From Loripinus fragilis (lineage: Eukaryota; Mollusca; Bivalvia; Lucinida; Lucinidae), in NCBI GenBank assembly GCA_964019695.1, contig CAXHUL010000214.1, positions 248,001 to 312,000 of the forward strand: a DNA stretch of 64,000 nt, read 5' to 3'. Positions 45,066 to 60,225 of this stretch are shown in pieces. The translations under genes were made by a program, and so were the position numbers. The notes below the pieces were generated by a model. The model saw only the letters and a list, made by a program, of their open reading frames with translations. It was not told the DNA's origin and did no database searches. Positions within the stretch are counted from its first letter, which is position 1. Every line of letters begins with the position of its first letter.

Positions 45066-48000
45066 GGGCGGGTGCGCATGGCAATACCTGCGCCTCTGTT
45101 GGCCCTATCCGCGTGCAAAATCTAAAAGCGATCAGAGCCTTAGAAAGCGCGTACAACCGCTATCCCCATTTGCCTTGGGCCCTATGGGAAAACAGGAAAT
45201 ATCATAATTGCGGTCCGGGGCGCGCGCGCACAATGATAATTTTCACACCCGAGTAAGCTCTTTTATAGGTCAACATTTTGGAAAAAAAATTGGCTTGCTG
45301 CCCACAGCAGGAGCTGAGAACCATGCATTCGGAGGTTTTCACACCCCACCCACTAATGCCCTCAAAGTTTGAGAAAACGCGACCTTCGCGAAAAGCCCCG
45401 GAACCTATTGCAAAGTGATGAGCAGTGCCCAGGAGCACCTCTCAGTCATTTGCGCAAAATTCCTTCGGCTACAAGTGGCTCAAATAAGGGCGTGAAAATT
45501 GTGCCGAAAGCCCTTTCAGGGGCTATTGCTCGGCACTCGGGGGACGGAAAATTTTACGCAATGCCTCACAATGAAGCACTGGTCGGGGGCTAACTTCTGG
45601 CACCAGTTTCGAGCCCGTCCGTGAAAGTGACCCGCGCAAGTTTTAGGCCGGTTCGGCTACTCTGGCCTAATGGGGCCTAATGGGAAGATCTTCTAATGCT
45701 CATAACTTTTTAATTTTCCGATGGAACGCTTTGAAATTTTCACCATTTGTAGACGGCCTCCCGTACTACAAACTGATGCCCGTGTGGGCATGATGAAAAT
45801 AGTAGTTCGCGAGACGGAAGCGCGTAAAGCTTCGGGGCGGCAGACTTCCACACCCCGATAACTCGGTATCGAAACATTGTTGCGGGCGGGTGCGCATGGC
45901 AATACCTGCGCCTCTGTTGGCCCTATCCGCGTGCAAAATCTAAAAGCGATCAGAGCCTTAGAAAGCGCGTACAACCGCTATCCCCATTTGCCTTGGGCCC
46001 TATGGGAAAACAGGAAATATCATAATTGCGGTCCGGGGCGCGCGCGCACAATGATAATTTTCACACCCGAGTAAGCTCCTTTATAGGTCAACATTTTGGA
46101 AAAAAAATTGGCTTGTTGCCCACAGCAGGAGCTGAGAACCATGCATTCGGAGGTTTTCACACCCCACCCACTAATGCCCTCAAAGTTTGAGAAAACGCGA
46201 CCTTCGCGAAAAGCCCCGGAACCTATTGCAAAGTGATGAGCAGTGCCCAGGAGCACCTCTCAGTCATTTGCGCAAAATTCCTTCGGCTACAAGTGGCTCA
46301 AATAAGGGCGTGAAAATTGTGCCGAAAGCCCTTTCAGGGGCTATTGCTCGGCACTCGGGGGACGGAAAATTTTACGCAATGCCTCACAATGAAGCACTGG
46401 TCGGGGGCTAACTTCTGGCACCAGTTTCGAGCCCGTCCGTGAAAGTGACCCGCGCAAGTTTTAGGCCGGTTCGGCTACTCTGGCCTAATGGGGCCTAATG
46501 GGAAGATCTTCTAATGCTCATAACTTTTTAATTTTCCGATGGAACGCTTTGAAATTTTCACCATTTGTAGACGGCCTCCCGTACTACAAACTGATGCCCG
46601 TGTGGGCATGATGAAAATAGTAGTTCGCGAGACGGAAGCGCGTAAAGCTTCGGGGCGGCAGACTTCCACACCCCGATAACTCGGTATCGAAACATTGTTG
46701 CGGGCGGGTGCGCATGGCAATACCTGCGCCTCTGTTGGCCCTATCCGCGTGCAAAATCTAAAAGCGATCAGAGCCTTAGAAAGCGCGTACAACCGCTATC
46801 CCCATTTGCCTTGGGCCCTATGGGAAAACAGGAAATATCATAATTGCGGTCCGGGGCGCGCGCGCACAATGATAATTTTCACACCCGAGTAAGCTCTTTT
46901 ATAGGTCAACATTTTGGAAAAAAAATTGGCTTGCTGCCCACAGCAGGAGCTGAGAACCATGCATTCGGAGGTTTTCACACCCCACCCACTAATGCCCTCA
47001 AAGTTTGAGAAAACGCGACCTTCGCGAAAAGCCCCGGAACCTATTGCAAAGTGATGAGCAGTGCCCAGGAGCACCTCTCAGTCATTTGCGCAAAATTCCT
47101 TCGGCTACAAGTGGCTCAAATAAGGGCGTGAAAATTGTGCCGAAAGCCCTTTCAGGGGCTATTGCTCGGCACTCGGGGGACGGAAAATTTTACGCAATGC
47201 CTCACAATGAAGCACTGGTCGGGGGCTAACTTCTGGCACCAGTTTCGAGCCCGTCCGTGAAAGTGACCCGCGCAAGTTTTAGGCCGGTTCGGCTACTCTG
47301 GCCTAATGGGGCCTAATGGGAAGATCTTCTAATGCTCATAACTTTTTAATTTTCCGATGGAACGCTTTGAAATTTTCACCATTTGTAGACGGCCTCCCGT
47401 ACTACAAACTGATGCCCGTGTGGGCATGATGAAAATAGTAGTTCGCGAGACGGAAGCGCGTAAAGCTTCGGGGCGGCAGACTTCCACACCCCGATAACTC
47501 GGTATCGAAACATTGTTGCGGGCGGGTGCGCATGGCAATACCTGCGCCTCTGTTGGCCCTATCCGCGTGCAAAATCTAAAAGCGATCAGAGCCTTAGAAA
47601 GCGCGTACAACCGCTATCCCCATTTGCCTTGGGCCCTATGGGAAAACAGGAAATATCATAATTGCGGTCCGGGGCGCGCGCGCACAATGATAATTTTCAC
47701 ACCCGAGTAAGCTCTTTTATAGGTCAACATTTTGGAAAAAAAATTGGCTTGCTGCCCACAGCAGGAGCTGAGAACCATGCATTCGGAGGTTTTCACACCC
47801 CACCCACTAATGCCCTCAAAGTTTGAGAAAACGCGACCTTCGCGAAAAGCCCCGGAACCTATTGCAAAGTGATGAGCAGTGCCCAGGAGCACCTCTCAGT
47901 CATTTGCGCAAAATTCCTTCGGCTACAAGTGGCTCAAATAAGGGCGTGAAAATTGTGCCGAAAGCCCTTTCAGGGGCTATTGCTCGGCACTCGGGGGACG

Positions 48001-50125
48001 GAAAATTTTACGCAATGCCTCACAATGAAGCACTGGTCGGGGGCTAACTTCTGGCACCAGTTTCGAGCCCGTCCGTGAAAGTGACCCGCGCAAGTTTTAG
48101 GCCGGTTCGGCTACTCTGGCCTAATGGGGCCTAATGGGAAGATCTTCTAATGCTCATAACTTTTTAATTTTCCGATGGAACGCTTTGAAATTTTCACCAT
48201 TTGTAGACGGCCTCCCGTACTACAAACTGATGCCCGTGTGGGCATGATGAAAATAGTAGTTCGCGAGACGGAAGCGCGTAAATCTTCGGGGCGGCAGACT
48301 TCCACACCCCGATAACTCGGTATCGAAACATTGTTGCAGGCGGGTGTGCATGGCAATACCTGCGCCTCTGTTGGCCCTATCCGCGTGCAAAATCTAAAAG
48401 CGATCAGAGCCTTAGAAAGCGCGTACAACCGCTATCCCCATTTGCCTTGGGCCCTATGGGAAAACAGGAAATATCATAATTGCGGTCCGGGGCGCGCGCG
48501 CACAATGATAATTTTCACACCCGAGTAAGCTCTTTTATAGGTCAACATTTTGGAAAAAAAATTGGCTTGCTGCCCACAGCAGGAGCTGAGAACCATGCAT
48601 TCGGAGGTTTTCACACCCCACCCACTAATGCCCTCAAAGTTTGAGAAAACGCGACCTTCGCGAAAAGCCCCGGAACCTATTGCAAAGTGATGAGCAGTGC
48701 CCAGGAGCACCTCTCAGTCATTTGCGCAAAATTCCTTCGGCTACAAGTGGCTCAAATAAGGGCGTGAAAATTGTGCCGAAAGCCCTTTCAGGGGCTATTG
48801 CTCGGCACTCGGGGGACGGAAAATTTTACGCAATGCCTCACAATGAAGCACTGGTCGAGGGCTAACTTCTGGCACCAGTTTCGAGCCCGTCCGTGAAAGT
48901 GACCCGCGCAAGTTTTAGGCCGGTTCGGCTACTCTGGCCTAATGGGGCCTAATGGGAAGATCTTCTAATGCTCATAACTTTTTAATTTTCCGATGGAACG
49001 CTTTGAAATTTTCACCATTTGTAGACGGCCTCCCGTACTACAAACTGATGCCCGTGTGGGCATGATGAAAATAGTAGTTCGCGAGACGGAAGCGCGTAAA
49101 GCTTCGGGGCGGCAGACTTCCACACCCCGATAACTCGGTATCGAAACATTGTTGCGGGCGGGTGCGCATGGCAATACCTGCGCCTCTGTTGGCCCTATCC
49201 GCGTGCAAAATCTAAAAGCGATCAGAGCCTTAGAAAGCGCGTACAACCGCTATCCCCATTTGCCTTGGGCCCTATGGGAAAACAGGAAATATCATAATTG
49301 CGGTCCGGGGCGCGCGCGCACAATGATAATTTTCACACCCGAGTAAGCTCTTTTATAGGTCAACATTTTGGAAAAAAAATTGGCTTGCTGCCCACAGCAG
49401 GAGCTGAGAACCATGCATTCGGAGGTTTTCACACGCCACCCACTAATGCCCTCAAAGTTTGAGAAAACGCGACCTTCGCGAAAAGCCCCGGAACCTATTG
49501 CAAAGTGATGAGCAGTGCCCAGGAGCACCTCTCAGTCATTTGCGCAAAATTCCTTCGGCTACAAGTGGCTCAAATAAGGGCGTGAAAATTGTGCCGAAAG
49601 CCCTTTCAGGGGCTATTGCTCGGCACTCGGGGGACGGAAAATTTTACGCAATGCCTCACAATGAAGCACTGGTCGGGGGCTAACTTCTGGCACCAGTTTC
49701 GAGCCCGTCCGTGAAAGTGACCCGCGCAAGTTTTAGGCCGGTTCGGCTACTCTGGCCTAATGGGGCCTAATGGGAAGATCTTCTAATGCTCATAACTTTT
49801 TAATTTTCCGATGGAACGCTTTGAAATTTTCACCATTTGTAGACGGCCTCCCGTACTACAAACTGATGCCCGTGTGGGCATGATGAAAATAGTAGTTCGC
49901 GAGACGGAAGCGCGTAAAGCTTCGGGGCGGCAGACTTCCACACCCCGATAACTCGGTATCGAAACATTGTTGCGGGCGGGTGCGCATGGCAATACCTGCG
50001 CCTCTGTTGGCCCTATCCGCGTGCAAAATCTAAAAGCGATCAGAGCCTTAGAAAGCGCGTACAACCGCTATCCCCATTTGCCTTGGGCCCTATGGGAAAA
50101 CAGGAAATATCATAATTGCGGTCCG

Positions 50126-50984
50126 GGGGGCGCGCGCACAATGATAATTTTCACACCCGAGTAAGCTCTTTTATAGGTCAACATTTTGGAAAAAAAATTG
50201 GCTTGCTGCCCACAGCAGGAGCTGAGAACCATGCATTCGGAGGTTTTCACACCCCACCCACTAATGCCCTCAAAGTTTGAGAAAACGCGACCTTCGCGAA
50301 AAGCCCCGGAACCTATTGCAAAGTGATTAGCAGTGCCCAGGAGCACCTCTCAGTCATTTGCGCAAAATTCCTTCGGCTACAAGTAACTCAAATAAGGGCG
50401 TGAAAATTGTGCCGAAAGCCCTTACAGGGGCTATTGCTCGGCACTCGGGGGACGGAAAATTTTACGCAATGCCTCACAATGAAGCACTGGTCGGGGGCTA
50501 ACTTCTGGCACCAGTTTCGAGCCCGTCCGTGAAAGTGATTCGCGCAAGTTTTAGGCCGGTTCGGCTACTCTGGCCTAATGGGGCCTAATGGGAAGATCTT
50601 CTAATGCTCATAACTTTTTAATTTTCCGATGGAACGCTTTGAAATTTTCACCATTTGTAGACGGCCTCCCGTACTACAAACTGATGCCCGTGTGGGCATG
50701 ATGAAAATAGTAGTTCGCGAGACGGAAGCGCGTAAAGCTTCGGGGCGGCAGACTTCCACACCCCGATAACTCGGTATCGAAACATTGTTGCGGGCGGGTG
50801 CGCATGGCAATACCTGCGCCTCTGTTGGCCCTATCTGCGTGCAAAATCTAAAAGCGATCAGAGCCTTAGAAAGCGCTTACAACCGCTATCCCCATTTGCC
50901 TTGGGCCCTATGGGAAAACAGGAAATATCATAATTGCGGTCCGGGGCGCGCGCGCACAATGATAATTTTCACACCCGAGTAAGC
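50126..50984. repeat. Dimeric higher-order block, copy A
   Basis: Six private variants (CCGGGGGGCGCG near 50126, AAGTAACTC at 50385, CCCTTACAGGGG at 50424, GTGATTCGCG at 50540, CTATCTGCG at 50835 and AAGCTATTTT at 50986) recur together 1,636 bp (two units) downstream. Confidence 0.85.
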
Positions 50985-51761
50985 TATTTTATAGGTCAAC
51001 ATTTTGGAAAAAAAATTGGCTTGCTGCCCACAGCAGGAGCTGAGAACCATGCATTCGGAGGTTTTCACACCCCACCCACTAATGCCCTCAAAGTTTGAGA
51101 AAACGCGACCTTCGCGAAAAGCCCCGGAACCTATTGCAAAGTGATGAGCAGTGCCCAGGAGCACCTCTCAGTCATTTGCGCAAAATTCCTTCGGCTACAA
51201 GTGGCTCAAATAAGGGCGTGAAAATTGTGCCGAAAGCCCTTTCAGGGGCTATTGCTCGGCACTCGGGGGACGGAAAATTTTACGCAATGCCTCACAATGA
51301 AGCACTGGTCGGGGGCTAACTTCTGGCACCAGTTTCGAGCCCGTCCGTGAAAGTGACCCGCGCAAGTTTTAGGCCGGTTCGGCTACTCTGGCCTAATGGG
51401 GCCTAATGGGAAGATCTTCTAATGCTCATAACTTTTTAATTTTCCGATGGAACGCTTTGAAATTTTCACCATTTGTAGACGGCCTCCCGTACTACAAACT
51501 GATGCCCGTGTGGGCATGATGAAAATAGTAGTTCGCGAGACGGAAGCGCGTAAAGCTTCGGGGCGGCAGACTTCCACACCCCGATAACTCGGTATCGAAA
51601 CATTGTTGCGGGCGGGTGCGCATGGCAATACCTGCGCCTCTGTTGGCCCTATCCGCGTGCAAAATCTAAAAGCGATCAGAGCCTTAGAAAGCGCGTACAA
51701 CCGCTATCCCCATTTGCCTTGGGCCCTATGGGAAAACAGGAAATATCATAATTGCGGTCCG

Positions 51762-52620
51762 GGGGGCGCGCGCACAATGATAATTTTCACACCCGAGTAA
51801 GCTCTTTTATAGGTCAACATTTTGGAAAAAAAATTGGCTTGCTGCCCACAGCAGGAGCTGAGAACCATGCATTCGGAGGTTTTCACACCCCACCCACTAA
51901 TGCCCTCAAAGTTTGAGAAAACGCGACCTTCGCGAAAAGCCCCGGAACCTATTGCAAAGTGATGAGCAGTGCCCAGGAGCACCTCTCAGTCATTTGCGCA
52001 AAATTCCTTCGGCTACAAGTAACTCAAATAAGGGCGTGAAAATTGTGCCGAAAGCCCTTACAGGGGCTATTGCTCGGCACTCGGGGGACGGAAAATTTTA
52101 CGCAATGCCTCACAATGAAGCACTGGTCGGGGGCTAACTTCTGGCACCAGTTTCGAGCCCGTCCGTGAAAGTGATTCGCGCAAGTTTTAGGCCGGTTCGG
52201 CTACTCTGGCCTAATGGGGCCTAATGGGAAGATCTTCTAATGCTCATAACTTTTTAATTTTCCGATGGAACGCTTTGAAATTTTCACCATTTGTAGACGG
52301 CCTCCCGTACTACAAACTGATGCCCGTGTGGGCATGATGAAAATAGTAGTTCGCGAGACGGAAGCGCGTAAAGCTTCGGGGCGGCAGACTTCCACACCCC
52401 GATAACTCGGTATCGAAACATTGTTGCGGGCGGGTGCGCATGGCAATACCTGCGCCTCTGTTGGCCCTATCTGCGTGCAAAATCTAAAAGCGATCAGAGC
52501 CTTAGAAAGCGCGTACAACCGCTATCCCCATTTGCCTTGGGCCCTATGGGAAAACAGGAAATATCATAATTGCGGTCCGGGGCGCGCGCGCACAATGATA
52601 ATTTTCACACCCGAGTAAGC
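51762..52620. repeat. Dimeric higher-order block, copy B
   Basis: Carries all six variants of copy A at exactly +1,636 bp, but lacks two private copy-A changes (GTGATTAGCAG near 50327 and GCGCTTACAAC near 50876). The duplication therefore predates those, or copy B was corrected. Confidence 0.85.
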
Positions 52621-55600
52621 TATTTTATAGGTCAACATTTTGGAAAAAAAATTGGCTTGCTGCCCACAGCAGGAGCTGAGAACCATGCATTCGGAGGTTT
52701 TCACACCCCACCCACTAATGCCCTCAAAGTTTGAGAAAACGCGACCTTCGCGAAAAGCCCCGGAACCTATTGCAAAGTGATGAGCAGTGCCCAGGAGCAC
52801 CTCTCAGTCATTTGCGCAAAATTCCTTCGGCTACAAGTGGCTCAAATAAGGGCGTGAAAATTGTGCCGAAAGCCCTTTCAGGGGCTATTGCTCGGCACTC
52901 GGGGGACGGAAAATTTTACGCAATGCCTCACAATGAAGCACTGGTCGGGGGCTAACTTCTGGCACCAGTTTCGAGCCCGTCCGTGAAAGTGACCCGCGCA
53001 AGTTTTAGGCCGGTTCGGCTACTCTGGCCTAATGGGGCCTAATGGGAAGATCTTCTAATGCTCATAACTTTTTAATTTTCCGATGGAACGCTTTGAAATT
53101 TTCACCATTTGTAGACGGCCTCCCGTACTACAAACTGATGCCCGTGTGGGCATGATGAAAATAGTAGTTCGCGAGATGGAAGCGCGTAAAGCTTCGGGGC
53201 GGCAGACTTCCACACCCCGATAACTCGGTATCGAAACATTGTTGCGGGCGGGTGCGCATGGCAATACCTGCGCCTCTGTTGGCCCTATCCGCGTGCAAAA
53301 TCTAAAAGCGATCAGAGCCTTAGAAAGCGCGTACAACCGCTATCCCCATTTGCCTTGGGCCCTATGGGAAAACAGGAAATATCATAATTGCGGTCCGGGG
53401 CGCGCGCGCACAATGATAATTTTCACACCCGAGTAAGCTCTTTTATAGGTCAACATTTTGGAAAAAAAATTGGCTTGCTGCCCACAGCAGGAGCTGAGAA
53501 CCATGCATTCGGAGGTTTTCACACCCCACCCACTAATGCCCTCAAAGTTTGAGAAAACGCGACCTTCGCGAAAAGCCCCGGAACCTATTGCAAAGTGATG
53601 AGCAGTGCCCAGGAGCACCTCTCAGTCATTTGCGCAAAATTCCTTCGGCTACAAGTGGCTCAAATAAGGGCGTGAAAATTGTGCCGAAAGCCCTTTCAGG
53701 GGCTATTGCTCGGCACTCGGGGGACGGAAAATTTTACGCAATGCCTCACAATGAAGCACTGGTCGGGGGCTAACTTCTGGCACCAGTTTCGAGCCCGTCC
53801 GTGAAAGTGACCCGCGCAAGTTTTAGGCCGGTTCGGTTACTCTGGCCTAATGGGGCCTAATGGGAAGATCTTCTAATGCTCATAACTTTTTAATTTTCCG
53901 ATGGAACGCTTTGAAATTTTCACCATTTGCAGACGGCCTCCCGTACTACAAACTGATGCCCGTGTGGGCATGATGAAAATAGTAGTTCGCGAGACGGAAG
54001 CGCGTAAAGCTTCGGGGCGGCAGACTTCCACACCCCGATAACTCGGTATCGAAACATTGTTGCGGGCGGGTGCGCATGGCAATACCTGCGCCTCTGTTGG
54101 CCCTATCCGCGTGCAAAATCTAAAAGCGATCAGAGCCTTAGAAAGCGCGTACAACCGCTATCCCCATTTGCCTTGGGCCCTATGGGAAAACAGGAAATAT
54201 CATAATTGCGGTCCGGGGCGCGCGCGCACAATGATAATTTTCACACCCGAGTAAGCTCTTTTATAGGTCAACATTTTGGAAAAAAAATTGGCTTGCTGCC
54301 CACAGCAGGAGCTGAGAACCATGCATTCGGAGGTTTTCACACCCCACCCACTAATGCCCTCAAAGTTTGAGAAAACGCGACCTTCGCGAAAAGCCCCGGA
54401 ACCTATTGCAAAGTGATGAGCAGTGCCCAGGAGCACCTCTCAGTCATTTGCGCAAAATTCCTTCGGCTACAAGTGGCTCAAATAAGGGCGTGAAAATTGT
54501 GCCGAAAGCCCTTTCAGGGGCTATTGCTCGGCACTCGGGGGACGGAAAATTTTACGCAATGCCTCACAATGAAGCACTGGTCGGGGGCTAACTTCTGGCA
54601 CCAGTTTCGAGCCCGTCCGTGAAAGTGACCCGCGCAAGTTTTAGGCCGGTTCGGCTACTCTGGCCTAATGGGGCCTAATGGGAAGATCTTCTAATGCTCA
54701 TAACTTTTTAATTTTCCGATGGAACGCTTTGAAATTTTCACCATTTGTAGACGGCCTCCCGTACTACAAACTGATGCCCGTGTGGGCATGATGAAAATAG
54801 TAGTTCGCGAGACGGAAGCGCGTAAAGCTTCGGGGCGGCAGACTTCCACACCCCGATAACTCGGTATCGAAACATTGTTGCGGGCAGGTGCGCATGGCAA
54901 TACCTGCGCCTCTGTTGGCCCTATCCGCGTGCAAAATCTAAAAGCGATCAGAGCCTTAGAAAGCGCGTACAACCGCTATCCCCATTTGCCTTGGGCCCTA
55001 TGGGAAAACAGGAAATATCATAATTGCGGTCCGGGGCGCGCGCGCACAATGATAATTTTCACACCCGAGTAAGCTCTTTTATAGGTCAACATTTTGGAAA
55101 AAAAATTGGCTTGCTGCCCACAGCAGGAGCTGAGAACCATGCATTCGGAGGTTTTCACACCCCACCCACTAATGCCCTCAAAGTTTGAGAAAACGCGACC
55201 TTCGCGAAAAGCCCCGGAACCTATTGCAAAGTGATGAGCAGTGGCCAGGAGCACCTCTCAGTCATTTGCGCAAAATTCCTTCGGCTACAAGTGGCTCAAA
55301 TAAGGGCGTGAAAATTGTGCCGAAAGCCCTTTCAGGGGCTATTGCTCGGCACTCGGGGGACGGAAAATTTTACGCAATGCCTCACAATGAAGCACTGGTC
55401 GGGGGCTAACTTCTGGCACCAGTTTCGAGCCCGTCCGTGAAAGTGACCCGCGCAAGTTTTAGGCCGGTTCGGCTACTCTGGCCTAATGGGGCCTAATGGG
55501 AAGATCTTCTAATGCTCATAACTTTTTAATTTTCCGATGGAACGCTTTGAAATTTTCACCATTTGTAGACGGCCTCCCGTACTACAAACTGATGCCCGTG

Positions 55601-58600
55601 TGGGCATGATGAAAATAGTAGTTCGCGAGATGGAAGCGCGTAAAGCTTCGGGGCGGCAGACTTCCACACCCCGATAACTCGGTATCGAAACATTGTTGCG
55701 GGCGGGTGCGCATGGCAATACCTGCGCCTCTGTTGGCCCTATCCGCGTGCAAAATCTAAAAGCGATCAGAGCCTTAGAAAGCGCGTACAACCGCTATCCC
55801 CATTTGCCTTGGGCCCTATGGGAAAACAGGAAATATCATAATTGCGGTCCGGGGCGCGCGCGCACAATGATAATTTTAACACCCGAGTAAGCTCTTTTAT
55901 AGGTCAACATTTTGGAAAAAAAATTGGCTTGCTGCCCACAGCAGGAGCTGAGAACCATGCATTCGGAGGTTTTCACACCCCACCCACTAATGCCCTCAAA
56001 GTTTGAGAAAACGCGACCTTCGCGAAAAGCCCCGGAACCTATTGCAAAGTGATGAGCAGTGCCCAGGAGCACCTCTCAGTCATTTGCGCAAAATTCCTTC
56101 GGCTACAAGTGGCTCAAATAAGGGCGTGAAAATTGTGCCGAAAGCCCTTTCAGGGGCTATTGCTCGGCACTCGGGGGACGGAAAATTTTACGCAATGCCT
56201 CACAATGAAGCACTGGTCGGGGGCTAACTTCTGGCACCAGTTTCGAGCCCGTCCGTGAAAGTGACCCGCGCAAGTTTTAGGCCGGTTCGGCTACTCTGGC
56301 CTAATGGGGCCTAATGGGAAGATCTTCTAATGCTCATAACTTTTTAATTTTCCGATGGAAAGCTTTGAAATTTTCACCATTTGTAGACGGCCTCCCGTAC
56401 TACAAACTGATGCCCGTGTGGGCATGATGAAAATAGTAGTTCGCGAGACGGAAGCGCGTAAAGCTTCGGGGCGGCAGACTTCCACACCCCGATAACTCGG
56501 TATCGAAACATTGTTGCGGGCGGGTGCGCATGGCAATACCTGCGCCTCTGTTGGCCCTATCCGCGTGCAAAATCTAAAAGCGATCAGAGCCTTAGAAAGC
56601 GCGTACAACCGCTATCCCCATTTGCCTTGGGCCCTATGGGAAAACAGGAAATATCATAATTGCGGTCCGGGGCGCGCGCGCACAATGATAATTTTCACAC
56701 CCGAGTAAGCTCTTTTATAGGTCAACATTTTGGAAAAAAATTGGCTTGCTGCCCACAGCAGGAGCTGAGAACCATGCATTCGGAGGTTTTCACACCCCAC
56801 CCACTAATGCCCTCAAAGTTTGAGAAAACGCGACCTTCGCGAAAAGCCCCGGAACCTATTGCAAAGTGATGAGCAGTGCCCAGGAGCACCTCTCAGTCAT
56901 TTGCGCAAAATTCCTTCGGCTACAAGTGGCTCAAATAAGGGCGTGAAAATTGTGCCGAAAGCCCTTTCAGGGGCTATTGCTCGGCACTCGGGGGACGGAA
57001 AATTTTACGCAATGCCTCACAATGAAGCACTGGTCGGGGGCTAACTTCTGGCACCAGTTTCGAGCCCGTCCGTGAAAGTGACCCGCGCAAGTTTTAGGCC
57101 GGTTCGGCTACTCTGGCCTAATGGGGCCTAATGGGAAGATCTTCTAATGCTCATAACTTTTTAATTTTCCGATGGAACGCTTTGAAATTTTCACCATTTG
57201 TAGACGGCCTCCCGTACTACAAACTGATGCCCGTGTGGGCATGATGAAAATAGTAGTTCGCGAGACGGAAGCGCGTAAAGCTTCGGGGCGGCAGACTTCC
57301 ACACCCCGATAACTCGGTATCGAAACATTGTTGCGGGCGGGTGCGCATGGCAATACCTGCGCCTCTGTTGGCCCTATCCGCGTGCAAAATCTAAAAGCGA
57401 TCAGAGCCTTAGAAAGCGCGTACAACCGCTATCCCCATTTGCCTTGGGCCCTATGGGAAAACAGGAAATATCATAATTGCGGTCCGGGGCGCGCGCGCAC
57501 AATGATAATTTTCACACCCGAGTAAGCTCTTTTATAGGTCAACATTTTGTAAAAAAAATTGGCTTGCTGCCCACAGCAGGAGCTGAGAACCATGCATTCG
57601 GAGGTTTTCACACCCCACCCACTAATGCCCTCAAAGTTTGAGAAAACGCGACCTTCGCGAAAAGCCCCGGAACCTATTGCAAAGTGATGAGCAGTGCCCA
57701 GGAGCACCTCTCAGTCATTTGCGCAAAATTCCTTCGGCTACAAGTGGCTCAAATAAGGGCGTGAAAATTGTGCCGAAAGCCCTTTCAGGGGCTATTGCTG
57801 GGCACTCGGGGGACGGAAAATTTTACGCAATGCCTCACAATGAAGCACTGGTCGGGGGCTAACTTCTGGCACCAGTTTCGAGCCCGTCCGTGAAAGTGAC
57901 CCGCGCAAGTTTTAGGCCGGTTCGGCTACTCTGGCCTAATGGGGCCTAATGGGAAGATCTTCGAATGCTCATAACTTTTTAATTTTCCGATGGAACGCTT
58001 TGAAATTTTCACCATTTGTAGACGGCCTCCCGTACTACAAACTGATGCCCGTGTGGGCATGATGAAAATAGTAGTTCGCGAGACGGAAGCGCGTAAAGCT
58101 TCGGGGCGGCAGACTTCCACACCCCGATAACTCGGTATCGAAACATTGTTGCGGGCGGGTGCGCATGGCAATACCTGCGCCTCTGTTGGCCCTATCCGCG
58201 TGCAAAATCTAAAAGCGATCAGAGCCTTAGAAAGCGCGTACAACCGCTATCCCCATTTGCCTTGGGCCCTATGGGAAAACAGGAAATATCATAATTGCGG
58301 TCCGGGGCGCGCGCGCACAATGATAATTTTCACACCCGAGTAAGCTCTTTTATAGGTCAACATTTTGGAAAAAAAATTGGCTTGCTGCCTACAGCAGGAG
58401 CTGAGAACCATGCATTCGGAGGTTTTCACACCCCACCCACTAATGCCCTCAAAGTTTGAGAAAACGCGACCTTCGCGAAAAGCCCCGGAACCTATTGCAA
58501 AGTGATGAGCAGTGCCCAGGAGCACCTCTCAGTCATTTGCGCAAAATTCCTTCGGCTACAAGTGGCTCAAATAAGGGCGTGAAAATTGTGCCGAAAGCCC

Positions 58601-60225
58601 TTTCAGGGGCTATTGCTCGGCACTCGGGGGACGGAAAATTTTACGCAATGCCTCACAATGAAGCACTGGTCGGGGGCTAACTTCTGGCACCAGTTTCGAG
58701 CCCGTCCGTGAAAGTGACCCGCGCAAGTTTTAGGCCGGTTCGGCTACTCTGGCCTAATGGGGCCTAATGGGAAGATCTTCTAATGCTCATAACTTTTTAA
58801 TTTTCCGATGGAACGCTTTGAAATTTTCACCATTTGTAGACGGCCTCCCGTACTACAAACTGATGCCCGTGTGGGCATGATGAAAATAGTAGTTCGCGAG
58901 ACGGAAGCGCGTAAAGCTTCGGGGCGGCAGACTTCCACACCCCGATAACTCGGTATCGAAACATTGTTGCGGGCGGGTGCGCATGGCAATACCTGCGCCT
59001 CTGTTGGCCCTATCCGCGTGCAAAATCTAAAAGCGATCAGAGCCTTAGAAAGCGCGTACAACCGCTATCCCCATTTGCCTTGGGCCCTATGGGAAAACAG
59101 GAAATATCATAATTGCGGTCCGGGGCGCGCGCGCACAATGATAATTTTCACACCCGAGTAAGCTCTTTTATAGGTCAACATTTTGGAAAAAAAATTGGCT
59201 TGCTGCCCACAGCAGGAGCTGAGAACCATGCATTCGGAGGTTTTCACACCCCACCCACTAATGCCCTCAAAGTTTGAGAAAACGCGACCTTCGCGAAAAG
59301 CCCCGGAACCTATTGCAAAGTGATGAGCAGTGCCCAGGAGCACCTCTCAGTAATTTGCGCAAAATTCCTTCGGCTACAAGTGGCTCAAATAAGGGCGTGA
59401 AAATTGTGCCGAAAGCCCTTTCAGGGGCTATTGCTCGGCACTCGGGGGACGGAAAATTTTACGCAATGCCTCACAATGAAGCACTGGTCAGGGGCTAACT
59501 TCTGGCACCAGTTTCGAGCCCGTCCGTGAAAGTGACCCGCGCAAGTTTTAGGCCGGTTCGGCTACTCTGGCCTAATGGGGCCTAGTGGGAAGATCTTTTA
59601 ATGCTCATAACTTTTTAATTTTCCGATGGAACGCTTTGAAATTTTCACCATTTGTAGACGGCCTCCCGTACTACAAACTGATGCCCGTGTGGGCATGATG
59701 AAAATAGTAGTTCGCGAGACGGAAGCGCGTAAAGCTTCGGGGCGGCAGACTTCCACACCCCGATAACTCGGTATCGAAACATTGTTGCGGGCGGGTGCGC
59801 ATGGCAATACCTGCGCCTCTGTTGGCCCTATCCGCGTGCAAAATCTAAAAGCAATCAGAGCCTTAGAAAGCGCGTACAACCGCTATCCCCATTTGCCTTG
59901 GGCCCTATGGGAAAACAGGAAATATCATAATTGCGGTCCGGGGCGCGCGCGCACAATGATAATTTTCACACCCGAGTAAGCTCTTTTATAGGTCAACATT
60001 TTGGAAAAAAAATTGGCTTGCTGCCCACAGCAGGAGCTGAGAACCATGCATTCGGAGGTTTTCACACCCCACCCACTAATGCCCTCAAAGTTTGAGAAAA
60101 CGCGACCTTCGCGCAAAGCCCCGGAACCTATTGCAAAGTGATGAGCAGTGCCCAGGAGCACCTCTCAGTAATTTGCGCAAAATTCCTTCGGCTACAAGTG
60201 GCTCAAATAAGGGCGTGAAAATTGT

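Noticed and set aside
45020..45256. Open frame joining transposon end to satellite
   Set aside because: A chance fusion created by the insertion; the satellite part is the same non-coding frame as in other units.
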